The notes beneath the pieces are model-generated. The model searched no databases and had not been told where the DNA came from. It worked only from the letters and a program-made list of their open reading frames with translations. Source: Cellvibrionaceae bacterium (GTDB taxonomy: Bacteria; Pseudomonadota; Gammaproteobacteria; Pseudomonadales; Cellvibrionaceae). From it: DNA of 36,826 nucleotides. Shown piece after piece: positions 1 through 7,500 of the stretch (its first letter is position 1; every line of letters starts with the position of its first letter). A program made the position numbers and the translations under genes. The stretch spans positions 1-36,826 of the forward strand of contig JAUVQU010000001.1 of NCBI GenBank assembly GCA_030597965.1, read 5' to 3'.

Positions 1-33
1 CGCCATCGCTGCTCTTCCTGATGCATTAATGGC

Positions 34-60
34 TTGTTGGTTGTTGTTTTCGCGTATAAT
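34..60 (+). promoter_or_regulatory. Candidate sigma70 promoter for the first operon
   Basis: A perfect TATAAT -10 hexamer lies at 55-60. TTGTTG at 34-39 could be the -35 element, but its spacer of 15 bases is shorter than the ideal 17. The first gene starts about 30 bases downstream, which fits a short 5' leader. The -10 match is clear; the -35 assignment is weak. Confidence 0.4.
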
Positions 61-90
61 CACCTTTCCTTAAAGTAAGCAGGTGAGTAT

Positions 91-483
91 GTGAGCTATT
101 TTGAACGCTGCCAGGATTGGTTGGCGCAGGGCGAAGGAAGGACAGAAGAAGCGTTAAAAAGTGCCTTGCAGGGCATTCAAAAAAAGCTGTCTTCGTTAGA
201 CGATGCAGCTACTGACGAATATCAGGATCTTGAGTGCACACAGGAGTTGCTGCAAGACCAATTGCAGTTGTTGCCGACACCAGTCCAGTCTCAACCGCTG
301 GACGCTACTAACTCCTCCGCAGCATCAAAACCAATAGAAGAGCCTTCAGTCGATCTTGATACCTCGTCTCTGCACCCACTTGAGGTTGATGAAATCCAAT
401 TAAATGTTGAGCAAAAGCGTGAGGCTATTGATTCAATGTTACAAAATCCCTTGTTGGCTCGTGGCATGCCGAGGAAATCATGA
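91..483 (+). CDS. Hypothetical protein, 130 aa, acidic
   Basis: I do not recognise this protein. The GTG start at 91 is preceded by an AGGTGAG ribosome-binding site at 81-87. The N-terminal third is rich in Glu, Gln and Leu and looks helical. The middle (about residues 60-95) is low in complexity, rich in Ser, Pro and Thr, and probably a flexible linker. The last 35 residues are again helix-prone. There is no signal peptide or membrane segment, so it should be cytoplasmic. Its stop overlaps the start of the next gene in an ATGA, so the two are translationally coupled and probably share an operon. Nothing in the sequence shows a function. Confidence 0.7.
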   Translation: MSYFERCQDWLAQGEGRTEEALKSALQGIQKKLSSLDDAATDEYQDLECTQELLQDQLQLLPTPVQSQPLDATNSSAASKPIEEPSVDLDTSSLHPLEVDEIQLNVEQKREAIDSMLQNPLLARGMPRKS

Positions 484-701
484 TTCAAAAGGTTGATCCC
501 AGTCGATGCCCTCTATGCGGTGAAGTTAATGTCTGTGCGCAAGTCGTCACTGAAAACAGTGGAAGCGGCCAAAACTGTTGGTGTATGCAGGAGAAAGTAC
601 CACCGGCGCTGTTAGAAAAGCTGCCGGAGTCCCACCGGAATTTGGCGTGTGTGTGTCAGGCCTGTGTCGCGGCCTACCGAGTCGAGCAAAATAAAGCGTA
701 G
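480..701 (+). CDS. Cysteine-rich CWC family protein
   Basis: This 73-residue protein has eight cysteines, at 10, 13, 19, 33, 35, 57, 59 and 62. They form the family pattern CxxCG, then CWC (33-35), then CxCxxC near the end. The pattern matches the Cys_rich_CWC family of small bacterial proteins, which have no established function; metal binding is likely but is inference. The length is normal for the family. The ATG start at 480 overlaps the upstream stop (ATGA), indicating coupled translation. The protein is cytoplasmic by absence of a signal sequence. Confidence 0.85.
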   Translation: MIQKVDPSRCPLCGEVNVCAQVVTENSGSGQNCWCMQEKVPPALLEKLPESHRNLACVCQACVAAYRVEQNKA

Positions 702-716
702 GAGCCGGAAGTTGTT

Positions 717-995
717 ATGTCCTTGAGTCAATCAGAACTGGAGCTGGAGAGCGGGTCAGCCTTAGGCGAGCCGCACATCTGTGCTGAGAATGAGATTCCC
801 GAACATTTAAGAATTCATCGTGTGCTTGAGATCGATGGCGACGCTAAAAACCATTGGGAAGTGTTCAGTCTCTGGCTGGCCACTGGCGAAGATGTGCTTT
901 CAGGTGAGGCGGAGGAAGAGGGAGAGCTATTGAATCTTTCATCCATGAAAATTAACTTCTGTCCTTTCTGCGGCGCAGCGCTCAACACTAATTAA
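717..995 (+). CDS. Small protein with C-terminal CPFCG zinc-ribbon half-site
   Basis: This is an unrecognised 92-residue acidic protein. Its C-terminus carries the knuckle C82-P-F-C85-G, the sort of half zinc-ribbon that ends many small bacterial proteins. Only one other cysteine (C22) is present, so a full four-cysteine site would need a His, a dimer or a partner. Residues 60-70 are Glu-rich. It lies 15 bases after the CWC gene, with a GGAG at 701-704 as ribosome-binding site, and is likely co-transcribed with it. That makes two adjacent small cysteine-motif proteins. The function is unknown. Confidence 0.7.
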   Translation: MSLSQSELELESGSALGEPHICAENEIPEHLRIHRVLEIDGDAKNHWEVFSLWLATGEDVLSGEAEEEGELLNLSSMKINFCPFCGAALNTN

Positions 996-1038
996 GTTGT
1001 AACTTGTTGCTCTAAGGTTGTCTGGAAACCGTAAAAAT

Positions 1039-1467
1039 ATGACTAAAGTAGTTATCGAATTACCTGAATCTTATCTTCATCGTATGATCTATACAGTACA
1101 GTCGCAGGATGTGAATCGTGGCGACCACTTGGCGGCGGATCGTGTGTTGTCTATTGCTATTGAGGCCATGAAGTCTTGCTGCGTATCCCTAGGTTATTCT
1201 GATATGTTGGACATAGAGGGTGTGGGTACGATTATGGTTGATTCGGCCTGTGTTTATACTGCCGAAGCAGACCTTAATGATGAACTTCAAATCGATATTG
1301 CGATACCGTCATTTGGCGATAAAGCGATTGAGTTGGTTTATCGTATGGTGAATATCACCAAGCAATGTGAGTTGGCTAAAGTAAAAACAAGTGTTTTGTT
1401 TTTTGATTATAAACTTAAAAAAGTAGTTTCAATTCCCCAGGGTTTTCGTGAAAAGATAACCACTTGA
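1039..1467 (+). CDS. Hotdog-fold thioesterase family protein (4HBT_2-like)
   Basis: The 142-residue protein resembles acyl-CoA thioesterases of the YbgC/4HBT_2 type. D24-V-N-R-G-D-H30 sits where the family has its Asp and His-containing active-site segment. It is followed by the long helix with E42, then the antiparallel sheet (GVGTIMVDSACVY and ELQIDI), and ends in the family's F-x-D and IP-Q-x-F pattern. The substrate cannot be read from the sequence. The ATG at 1039 is preferred over an in-frame TTG at 1018 because GGAAA at 1024-1028 is well placed for it. It is followed after 26 bases by gloC. Confidence 0.72.
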   Translation: MTKVVIELPESYLHRMIYTVQSQDVNRGDHLAADRVLSIAIEAMKSCCVSLGYSDMLDIEGVGTIMVDSACVYTAEADLNDELQIDIAIPSFGDKAIELVYRMVNITKQCELAKVKTSVLFFDYKLKKVVSIPQGFREKITT

Positions 1468-1493
1468 ACTATTGTTTTAATAAAGGTTTTTAA

Positions 1494-2138
1494 ATGAAAT
1501 TTCAGATTATTCCAGTTACTCCCTACCAGCAGAATTGCACGTTGATGTGGTGCGAGGAAACGAATAAAGCCGCAGTGGTCGACCCGGGTGGCGACCTTGA
1601 CCTTATTGAAAAAGCAGTGGCCGATGCGGGCGTGGAGCTGGAAAAGATTCTTGTGACCCACGGGCATCTGGATCATGCTGGCGGTGTTGCTGAAATGGCA
1701 GCCAAGCATGGCTTGCCTATTGAGGGGCCCCATAAAGAAGACGCTTTTTGGCTGGATACGTTAGAGCAGCAGGCGCAGCAAATGGGCTTCCCCGCCACCA
1801 GCAGTTTCACGCCGGATCGCTGGCTGGAACAGGGTGATACTGTGAGCGTGGGCAATGAAACATTGCAGGTTCGCCATTGTCCGGGACATACGCCTGGCCA
1901 CGTTATTCTTTTTCATGAGCCGAGTAAGGTCGCAATCGTTGGTGATGTGCTTTTTCAGGGGTCAATTGGTCGAACTGATTTCCCGCGTGGGGACTACGAC
2001 ACGCTGGTCAGCTCCATACGAAATCAGCTTTGGCCGTTGGGGGACGATGTTCAATTTATTCCCGGCCATGGTCCCACCTCAACCTTTGGGCAGGAGCGCC
2101 AGACTAATGCGTTTGTGGCGGATAAGCGCTTCGGTTAA
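1494..2138 (+). CDS. gloC: Glyoxalase II-type metallo-beta-lactamase-fold hydrolase (GloC/YcbL)
   Basis: The 214-residue protein closely resembles E. coli YcbL (GloC), a single-domain type II glyoxalase that hydrolyses S-lactoylglutathione to lactate and glutathione. The metal-binding motif T-H56-G-H58-L-D60-H61 is intact. Further ligands are visible in the CPGHTPGH segment, the GD of VGDVLF and the IPGHGP near the C-terminus. It lacks the long C-terminal glutathione-binding domain of GloB, as expected for this type. The protein is cytoplasmic. A glutathione S-transferase gene lies about 2.7 kb downstream, but direct coupling is not shown. Confidence 0.9.
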   Translation: MKFQIIPVTPYQQNCTLMWCEETNKAAVVDPGGDLDLIEKAVADAGVELEKILVTHGHLDHAGGVAEMAAKHGLPIEGPHKEDAFWLDTLEQQAQQMGFPATSSFTPDRWLEQGDTVSVGNETLQVRHCPGHTPGHVILFHEPSKVAIVGDVLFQGSIGRTDFPRGDYDTLVSSIRNQLWPLGDDVQFIPGHGPTSTFGQERQTNAFVADKRFG

Positions 2139-2230
2139 ATGTCATGAGACCTTTGCTCGAAAGCCATATCACTATCATGCTGTGTCGCTTAAAAGTGCCT
2201 ACTTTCGGCAATCGGTCATTTATGATGTAT

Positions 2231-2274
2231 AGGCTCCCTCATTCCGTGCACTTTCGTCTCTCTTCGGAGAGCCT
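2231..2274 (+). other. Structured leader with UUCG hairpin
   Basis: CTCTC (2258-2262) and GAGAG (2267-2271) form a 5-bp stem closed by a TTCG tetraloop. An alternative pairing joins AGGCTC (2231-2236) with GAGCCT (2269-2274), so the two folds exclude each other. No T-run follows, so it is not a standard terminator. It sits 50-90 bases upstream of the next start. Any regulatory role is inference. Confidence 0.3.
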
Positions 2275-2322
2275 GCTTCTGGTGTCTGAAAGCAAAATCA
2301 TCTTCCGTTTAAAGGCCTCAGT

Positions 2323-2754
2323 ATGAGTGAATCTATTTGGTTTGTTAAACCCAGTATTGAACGTCTGAATGAATCGTCAAAGAATACGGTCTGTGAATCA
2401 TTAGGTATTGAATTTACAGAGATTGGTGACGACTATATTCGCGGCACTATGCCTGCTGATGCCCGTACATTTCAGCCTATGGGCTTGGTCCACGGTGGTG
2501 CTAACGTTGTCTTGGCGGAAAGTCTCGGCAGTTTGGCTGCTAATCTGGTGGTTGATGGCAGTAAGTACTATTGTGTGGGTCAGGAAGTAAATGCCAATCA
2601 TCTGCGCGGTGTGCGTACAGGATTAGTGACGGGCACCGCTCGATTGGTCTATAAAGGTAGAACATCTCAAGTTTGGGAAATAAAGTTAGAGGATGAGCGT
2701 GGTCGTCTGAGCTGTATTTCACGTTTAACGATGGCCTGTGTGAAGCATGCTTAG
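2323..2754 (+). CDS. PaaI-type hotdog thioesterase, MenI/YdiI-like
   Basis: The 143-residue protein resembles E. coli YdiI (MenI), a hotdog-fold acyl-CoA thioesterase. The conserved core reads QPMGLVHGGAN followed by LAESLGS, with H57 and the probable catalytic E66 at the family positions. The later NANHLR and SRLT segments also match. MenI hydrolyses 1,4-dihydroxy-2-naphthoyl-CoA in menaquinone synthesis, but relatives act on other aryl and acyl-CoAs and no men genes are in this window, so the substrate is open. The gene stands alone after a 184-base gap and is followed 26 bases later by the DUF2750 gene. Confidence 0.82.
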   Translation: MSESIWFVKPSIERLNESSKNTVCESLGIEFTEIGDDYIRGTMPADARTFQPMGLVHGGANVVLAESLGSLAANLVVDGSKYYCVGQEVNANHLRGVRTGLVTGTARLVYKGRTSQVWEIKLEDERGRLSCISRLTMACVKHA

Positions 2755-2780
2755 CCAGTGGTCATAATTAAGGAACTCCA

Positions 2781-3143
2781 ATGGAGCCTTTAAGTAATAA
2801 CAGTGAAGAAAATGTTGACCGATTTATCGTCGAGTCTATAAAGACGGGCTGCATTTGGGGGCTTGAGGGCCCGGACGGCTGGGCACTGTGTCCCTCTGAT
2901 AAGAACGATGATATCGATGTTATGCCATTCTGGTCACAGCCTGAATTTGCCCAGGCTGTCTGCGTGGATGACTGGTCAATATACAAGCCGGTACCCGTCG
3001 CGCTTGATGAGTTTTTGGACGAATGGGTGGATGGTATGCATTCGGATTTATTGCTGGTGGGTATTAATTGGACTGAAGCGCTAGAGGGAGTGGAAATGGA
3101 GCCTCTGGATTTGGCTGAAGAATTCGACAGCGAGATTAAATAA
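2781..3143 (+). CDS. DUF2750 domain-containing protein
   Basis: The 120-residue acidic protein matches DUF2750 over its whole length. It shows the W-G-L near residue 26, the DGWALCPSD segment, the VMPFWSQPEFA segment, and a C-terminal DLLLVGINW followed by EPLDLAE. The function of the family is unknown. It starts at an ATG 26 bases after the thioesterase. Its stop TAA overlaps the ATG of the LOG-family gene by one base (TAATG), so translation of the two is probably coupled. Confidence 0.85.
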   Translation: MEPLSNNSEENVDRFIVESIKTGCIWGLEGPDGWALCPSDKNDDIDVMPFWSQPEFAQAVCVDDWSIYKPVPVALDEFLDEWVDGMHSDLLLVGINWTEALEGVEMEPLDLAEEFDSEIK

Positions 3144-3865
3144 TGCCTGCCCCTAAAGTGGATGCCAGGCATAAGCAATCCCTTGAGTACGGACGTCGCT
3201 TGCGTCCGTCGCGTGACGAGAGCTTGCTGGAAGGTGCCAAGAGCGTCTGGAAGAATATTTGGGATTGTTTGTGCCTTGCCCAGGAATTCTATTACGGTTT
3301 TAGCCGCTTAAGAAAAATTGGCTCCTGCGTCACCGTTTTTGGTTCGGCTCGGTTTTCAGAAGAGCACACCTATTATAAGCAGGCACAGGAAATCTCCAGG
3401 CGGCTGGGTGAATTGGGCTTTGCCATAATGACCGGCGGAGGGCCTGGCATTATGGAAGCGGCCAATCGAGGTGCGCGTGAAGCAGGTGTGCTATCGGTTG
3501 GTTGTAATATCGAGCTGCCAATGGAGCAGGAGCCGAATCCATATGTCGACCTGTGGACAGAATTTAACCACTTCTTTGTGCGTAAAGTGATGCTGGTTAA
3601 ATATTCAAAAGCTTTTGTCATTATGCCCGGTGGTTTTGGCACCATGGATGAGGTTTTTGAAACCCTGACATTGATACAAACCGCGAAAATCAAACGCTTT
3701 CCCTTGGTTGTCATGGGGGTGGATTATTGGCAGCACCTCCAGGTATTTATCAATCAGGCGATGCTGGCAGAAGACACCATTCTCCCTGAGGACTTTGACG
3801 CGGTGTTGGTCACGGATGATATTGAAGAGGCGCTGTGTTTCATTACAGGCTACTGTGATCAATAA
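3143..3865 (+). CDS. LOG family protein (Rossmann fold, nucleotide phosphoribohydrolase type)
   Basis: The 240-residue protein carries the two LOG-family signatures, TGGGPGIMEAANRGA (starting about residue 97) and PGGFGTMDE (162-170). These form the active site of nucleoside 5'-monophosphate phosphoribohydrolases, which were once mislabelled lysine decarboxylases. Characterised members release bases from cytokinin ribotides; bacterial members such as PpnN act on purine nucleotides. The true substrate here cannot be told. Residues 1-55 are an N-terminal helical extension before the Rossmann core, common in the longer bacterial members. The start overlaps the DUF2750 stop. Confidence 0.88.
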   Translation: MPAPKVDARHKQSLEYGRRLRPSRDESLLEGAKSVWKNIWDCLCLAQEFYYGFSRLRKIGSCVTVFGSARFSEEHTYYKQAQEISRRLGELGFAIMTGGGPGIMEAANRGAREAGVLSVGCNIELPMEQEPNPYVDLWTEFNHFFVRKVMLVKYSKAFVIMPGGFGTMDEVFETLTLIQTAKIKRFPLVVMGVDYWQHLQVFINQAMLAEDTILPEDFDAVLVTDDIEEALCFITGYCDQ

Positions 3866-3916
3866 ATTACTGGTGCCGAATAAGGCTGCAATCAATAGAG
3901 TGGTTTGGAGATCAGC

Positions 3917-4807
3917 ATGTACCCGCTAGATTATATTGACCCTGTTTTTCGGCCTCCTTCAGAAGCTCGCTCTCTTATTCTTCAAGTCACCAATGGTTGT
4001 TCGTGGAACAGGTGCACCTTTTGCGAAATGTACACCGACGAACAAAAACGTTTCAAGCCTCAACCTATAGAAACCATCGATGCACAGTTACACGCCTTAT
4101 CTAAAGCCGGTTATCCGGTAAAGCGTGTGTTTCTTGCCGATGGCGATTCCATGACCTTATCGGTGCGAAGGCTCAAAGAAATTTTAGAGTTGATTCGGGT
4201 TTATTATCCCGAAGTACAACGTGTATCGAGTTATTGTCTGCCCCGTAATCTTAAAAACAAAAGCATAGATGATTTGGCCGAGCTAAAAGAGCTTGGGTTA
4301 AGCTTGATGTATGTGGGGTGTGAGAGTGGCGACGATGAAGTGCTGCGCTTGATAGAAAAAGGGGAGACCTTTGAGTCATCCCTGGTGGCACTGAAAAAAA
4401 TTAAACAGGCGGGCATGAAAAGTTCAGTGATGATATTGAATGGCCTGGGCGGGCCAGAATTGTCATTACAGCACGCGCTTAATTCGGCGCGGCTAATGAA
4501 TGAAGCACAGCCTGAATACTTGTCGACCCTTGTTGTTTCATTCCCGACGGGCGATCAGCGCTTCCAAAAGAATTTTAACGGAGACTTCCGGCTGCTCAGT
4601 CAGCAAGAGCTGTTTGCTGAGATGCGTAGCTTACTGCAGACTCTGGAGTTGAAAAAAACAATTTTCCGCAGTGATCATGCCTCTAATTACCTGATTCTTA
4701 AGGGCGTGCTGGGTCGGGATAAAGATCAATTGCTGCGGCAGGTGGAGTTGGCGATGACTCACCCGGATGTTGCGGGCCTGCGTAAAGAGTGGCAGCGGGG
4801 CTTGTAA
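3917..4807 (+). CDS. Radical SAM protein with CX4CX2C cluster motif
   Basis: The 296-residue protein has the cluster motif C28-SWNR-C33-TF-C36. The spacing is CX4CX2C rather than the textbook CX3CX2C, but this variant recurs in a group of uncharacterised radical SAM proteins with the context NGCSWNRCTFCEMY. Further core features are LADGDS (about residues 74-79) and GCESGDDE, typical of the SAM-binding half barrel. The reaction is unknown. There is no B12-binding or SPASM extension. The ATG at 3917 is chosen over TTG at 3905 because TTGGAGA at 3906-3912 is correctly spaced as its ribosome-binding site. Confidence 0.85.
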   Translation: MYPLDYIDPVFRPPSEARSLILQVTNGCSWNRCTFCEMYTDEQKRFKPQPIETIDAQLHALSKAGYPVKRVFLADGDSMTLSVRRLKEILELIRVYYPEVQRVSSYCLPRNLKNKSIDDLAELKELGLSLMYVGCESGDDEVLRLIEKGETFESSLVALKKIKQAGMKSSVMILNGLGGPELSLQHALNSARLMNEAQPEYLSTLVVSFPTGDQRFQKNFNGDFRLLSQQELFAEMRSLLQTLELKKTIFRSDHASNYLILKGVLGRDKDQLLRQVELAMTHPDVAGLRKEWQRGL

Positions 4808-4859
4808 GTTGTAACTATACTGATTTGTTCAGCATCAATAATTAAGAGTGGAGAGAGTC

Positions 4860-5504
4860 ATGAGCAGTGTTTTATACGGTGTACCCATTTCACCCTTTGT
4901 GCGAAAAGTGATTTTGGCGCTGGAACTTAAAGGCGTTGATTACACGCTTGAGGCGGCCAACCCATTTGCATTGCCAGTGGATTACGAAAAGATTCACCCA
5001 CTTAAAAAAATTCCCGCTTTTAAGGATGATCGTGTGTCACTTCCGGACTCATCGGTGATCTGCGAGTACCTTGATAATCGCTATCCGGATACGCCATTGT
5101 TTCCCGGTAATATTGAGGATCGCGCCCGCTGCCGTTGGTTGGAAGAATACGCGGACAGCAAAATGATTCAAGTATTTGGTCTGCCGCTGCTAATGGAGTT
5201 AGTGATTAAACCGAGCTTCCTAGGCAAGGAGGCCGATGCCGAGCTGGCCGAAAAAAACTGGAATGCCAACGCTCCCGAAGTATTTGATTACTTGGAAGAG
5301 CAGGTGACCGGTTCTGACTTTATCTTTTCCTCGATCACCATGGCTGATTTGTCGATTTATTCACATCTAGTGAGTGTTTATCTTGCTGATAAGGAGGTTG
5401 ATGCGTCCCGTTGGCCTAAGCTAGCGGCTTATTACGCCTTTATGGATGAGCAGCCGGTGTGTGTTACGCATATGGGTCGTTTAAATAAATTGCTCGGTCG
5501 CTAA
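4860..5504 (+). CDS. Glutathione S-transferase family protein
   Basis: The 214-residue protein has the two-domain GST layout. The N-terminal thioredoxin-like domain has GVPISPFVRKV, with S11 as candidate catalytic residue, then the cis-proline IPAF and the glutathione-contacting DSSVICEYL. A helical C-terminal domain follows, with the N-capping segment ITMADLSIYS. The electrophilic substrate cannot be predicted. The ATG at 4860 is chosen over GTG at 4848 because GGAGAGAG (4850-4857) serves it as ribosome-binding site. It is separated from the radical SAM gene by only 52 bases and may share its transcript. Confidence 0.88.
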   Translation: MSSVLYGVPISPFVRKVILALELKGVDYTLEAANPFALPVDYEKIHPLKKIPAFKDDRVSLPDSSVICEYLDNRYPDTPLFPGNIEDRARCRWLEEYADSKMIQVFGLPLLMELVIKPSFLGKEADAELAEKNWNANAPEVFDYLEEQVTGSDFIFSSITMADLSIYSHLVSVYLADKEVDASRWPKLAAYYAFMDEQPVCVTHMGRLNKLLGR

Positions 5505-5667
5505 AAGCCACTGATTGATTATATTGTTGAGCGCAGCACGGCGTTGTTTCCTGGCTCGCCCTCACCTATCTAGCTGGCATGACTCGGGCTCTCGCTGCGG
5601 GACGCCTTGCCCTGCATCTCGCTACTAAATAAGTCAGAGGTTTTCTTGTGTTATAGCCGTGCGATTT

Positions 5668-5683
5668 GTGCGTTAATGCGCAC
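5668..5683 (+). other. Small hairpin just upstream of the third hotdog gene
   Basis: GTGCGT and GCGCAC pair around a TAAT loop (5668-5683), ending 17 bases before the ATG at 5700. No clear Shine-Dalgarno sequence follows it. It may shape initiation, but chance is equally possible. The rest of the 195-base gap shows nothing else I can support. Confidence 0.2.
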
Positions 5684-5699
5684 CTGAATTAACTGTTAA

Positions 5700-6146
5700 A
5701 TGGATAGCATAATGACAACACCCGCCGATCATATGGATAAAATCCAGCCCCTTAAACACATGGGCCTTAAGGTTCTTAAAAACACGCGAAATTGTTTGAA
5801 GGTAGAAATGCCACTTGAGGGTAATGCCAACCATGTAGGGGCAACCTACGCTGGCTCTATTCTTACCTTGGCAGAATTTCCGTTTGGTTTGATGTTCTTT
5901 AATCGTTTTGATCTGGATGATATTTATCCTGTGGTGGGTGAGATGACCATTCGTTATATGGCACCTTCCACAGGCTCATTAACCGTCGAAGTTAATGTTT
6001 CCGATGAAGAGTGGGATGAGATTGAGCGCACAACCCGTGAAAACGGAAAGATGAAGTTGCCGCGTGAAATTGAAATTAAAGACGCCGATGGCAATGTGAA
6101 TTCGGTTGTTAAGGCGATGTATTTCGCGCTATTAGCAAAAAAATAG
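5700..6146 (+). CDS. Hotdog-fold thioesterase-like protein (YiiD_C/DUF4442-like)
   Basis: The 148-residue protein looks like a hotdog domain related to the C-terminal thioesterase domain of YiiD and to DUF4442. It has the segment NHVGATYAGSILTLAEFPFG, with a helix after GATYAGS where the family carries its active-site residue, and the VVGEMTIRYMAPSTG strand pair typical of the fold. No partner domain is fused. The start may be ATG 5700 or ATG 5712; neither has a strong ribosome-binding site. A terminator-like hairpin follows 18 bases after the stop. The substrate is unknown. Confidence 0.68.
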   Translation: MDSIMTTPADHMDKIQPLKHMGLKVLKNTRNCLKVEMPLEGNANHVGATYAGSILTLAEFPFGLMFFNRFDLDDIYPVVGEMTIRYMAPSTGSLTVEVNVSDEEWDEIERTTRENGKMKLPREIEIKDADGNVNSVVKAMYFALLAKK

Positions 6147-6165
6147 ACTGGAGCTCTTTTGTAGG

Positions 6166-6185
6166 GGCATCTTAGGGTGCCTTTT
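6166..6185 (+). terminator. Probable intrinsic terminator after the hotdog gene
   Basis: GGCATC (6166-6171) and GGTGCC (6176-6181) pair with one G-U wobble around a TTAG loop, followed by TTTTCTTCTT. It lies between convergent genes. A second, weaker inverted repeat (CTTG-GCGAA ... TTCGC-CAAG) lies further on towards 6230. Confidence 0.5.
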
Positions 6186-6248
6186 CTTCTTGTTGTTCAG
6201 AAATTTTCTTGTTGGCGAAGCTTTCGCTTGCAAGGCAAACTCCCACAG

Positions 6249-6773
6249 TTATAGACGTCTCACAACCATATTGCTGCGGTAATCTGCCGCGTTCTCACAA
6301 TAATGTCCGCTGCCCTCTACCAGTGCGGTGACCTCTTTCTCGCTGAGTTGGCGTTTAATCTTCGCTGGTGAGCCAACGACTAAGGAGTAGTCGGGTATTT
6401 CCATACCCTCTGGCACCAGGCTATTTGCTCCGATCAGGCAGTGCTTTCCTATTTTTGCACCGTTTAACACCACAGCGTTGATGCCAATAAGTGAGTGGTC
6501 ACCTACTGTGCAGCCATGCACCATTGCCTTGTGCCCAATAGTAATGCCTTTGCCCAGTATTACGGGGGAGCCTGGATCTGCATGAATGACGGCATTATCT
6601 TGCACGTTGGTGTTGGCGCCAATGTGCACCCGTTCTACATCCGCTCGTACTACCGTGCCAAACCATACGCTAGCGCCAGACTCCATGGTGGTGTCGCCAA
6701 TAACGGTGGCGTTAGGGGCAACAAAACAGTCGTCGGCAATGCGTGGTGAGCGATTGGGTAAATCGATAATCAT
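6249..6773 (-). CDS. Gamma-class carbonic anhydrase family protein (YrdA-like)
   Basis: The 174-residue protein is a left-handed parallel beta-helix of hexapeptide repeats, visible as the recurring I-G/V-I pattern through residues 12-135. The three histidines that bind the metal in gamma-carbonic anhydrases are present as H64 (VIHAD), H81 (IGHKA) and H86 (VHG). E. coli YrdA and relatives have this layout, but carbonic anhydrase activity is often not demonstrated. The protein is cytoplasmic and expected to be trimeric. It lies downstream of the SpoIIAA-like gene on the same strand, separated from it by a terminator-like hairpin. Confidence 0.88.
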   Translation of the reverse strand: MIIDLPNRSPRIADDCFVAPNATVIGDTTMESGASVWFGTVVRADVERVHIGANTNVQDNAVIHADPGSPVILGKGITIGHKAMVHGCTVGDHSLIGINAVVLNGAKIGKHCLIGANSLVPEGMEIPDYSLVVGSPAKIKRQLSEKEVTALVEGSGHYCENAADYRSNMVVRRL

Positions 6774-6832
6774 GGTGGAATCTCAGAATGTACGAGGGAT
6801 GGTTCGGAGCTGTAAGCTTAATCAGCCCGAGC

Positions 6833-6859
6833 AAAAAGCGCCAGACGTAAACGCGCTTT
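6833..6859 (-). terminator. Intrinsic terminator or attenuator after the SpoIIAA-like gene
   Basis: On the minus strand AAAGCGC and GCGCTTT form a perfect 7-bp stem around an 11-base loop, running directly into a five-T tract. It lies 12 bases past the stop of the SpoIIAA-like gene and 60 bases before the gamma-carbonic anhydrase start, so the two genes are probably expressed at different levels. Confidence 0.6.
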
Positions 6860-6870
6860 AGAGTCGTCCT

Positions 6871-7227
6871 TTACTGAGATGCCCAATTTAAAGCGGGTTC
6901 TGTTTGCTCAAAGTAAGCGATTTCTGTGGAGGGAAATTGTGCCGTAATACGGGCGGGGGCTTCACCTATATCGCTGCTTGATACTACGGCAAGTTTATTC
7001 AGGTTCCGGTGTAAGTCATTAGTGAAGTTCAGGTGTGAGGCCAGGTCCGCAACGTCTTCCCAGTCAGATTTTTCACAGATGTGAATGCACAGGGCATTGA
7101 GTGGTTTGTGCTCAGAGAGGTGGCGATTAACCGCTTCATTCAGTTGTGCGACATCTCTTGCCGCCATGGGTGCGGATAACCGTGCGTCCAGTACGCCGCG
7201 ATTAGCCAGAAGTGTGTATTCGAGCAT
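6871..7227 (-). CDS. SpoIIAA-like (STAS-fold) protein
   Basis: This 118-residue protein resembles the SpoIIAA-like family of small STAS/CRAL-TRIO-fold bacterial proteins. It has an alternating beta-alpha pattern, beginning LEYTLLANRGVLDARLSAP and followed by the amphipathic helix after MAARDVAQ. The function of the family is unknown; roles in membrane or stress signalling are only suggested. The frame is open further upstream to 7383, but the ATG at 7227 is preceded by AGGGGAT five bases away, and the extra upstream 52 residues look non-coding. Confidence 0.68.
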   Translation of the reverse strand: MLEYTLLANRGVLDARLSAPMAARDVAQLNEAVNRHLSEHKPLNALCIHICEKSDWEDVADLASHLNFTNDLHRNLNKLAVVSSSDIGEAPARITAQFPSTEIAYFEQTEPALNWASQ

Positions 7228-7500
7228 AGGATCCCCTGTTTTATGCTTAACTCTATTAAGGTTAAACCAAAATTTCAATAATGGTGAAATTGGCTTTGTA
7301 GTCTTTAAGCATAGACAATAGTTTGTTGGTAATTCAAGAGAATAGACTAATCTTAAGATATGGGATTCTCGCACTTTATTCAATGGTTGCCGTTAGAAGG
7401 ATAGTGCGGTAAAAGGGAGTACTGTTTGATGTGTTGTCACTTATGAGTTCGTTGCTTAAGTGGTTCTTAATGAGTCGTTTAATGTAGGGTGAGTTTTACT

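Noticed and set aside
1855..2326. Plus-strand frames overlapping the end of gloC and the following gap
   Set aside because: They share no family features, one is in a shifted frame of gloC, and the gap is better described as a non-coding structured leader.
2768..3178. 136-codon minus-strand frame opposite the DUF2750 gene
   Set aside because: The plus-strand protein is a clear family match with overlapping neighbours; the antisense product is Ser-rich low-complexity sequence.
4000..4026. CX4CX2C spacing in the radical SAM motif as a mutation
   Set aside because: The same spacing occurs in a recognised group of radical SAM proteins with the same flanking residues, so it is a subfamily trait.
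7228..7383. N-terminal extension of the SpoIIAA-like protein
   Set aside because: A well-placed AGGGGAT ribosome-binding site precedes the internal ATG at 7227 and the extension is AT-rich with no family similarity.
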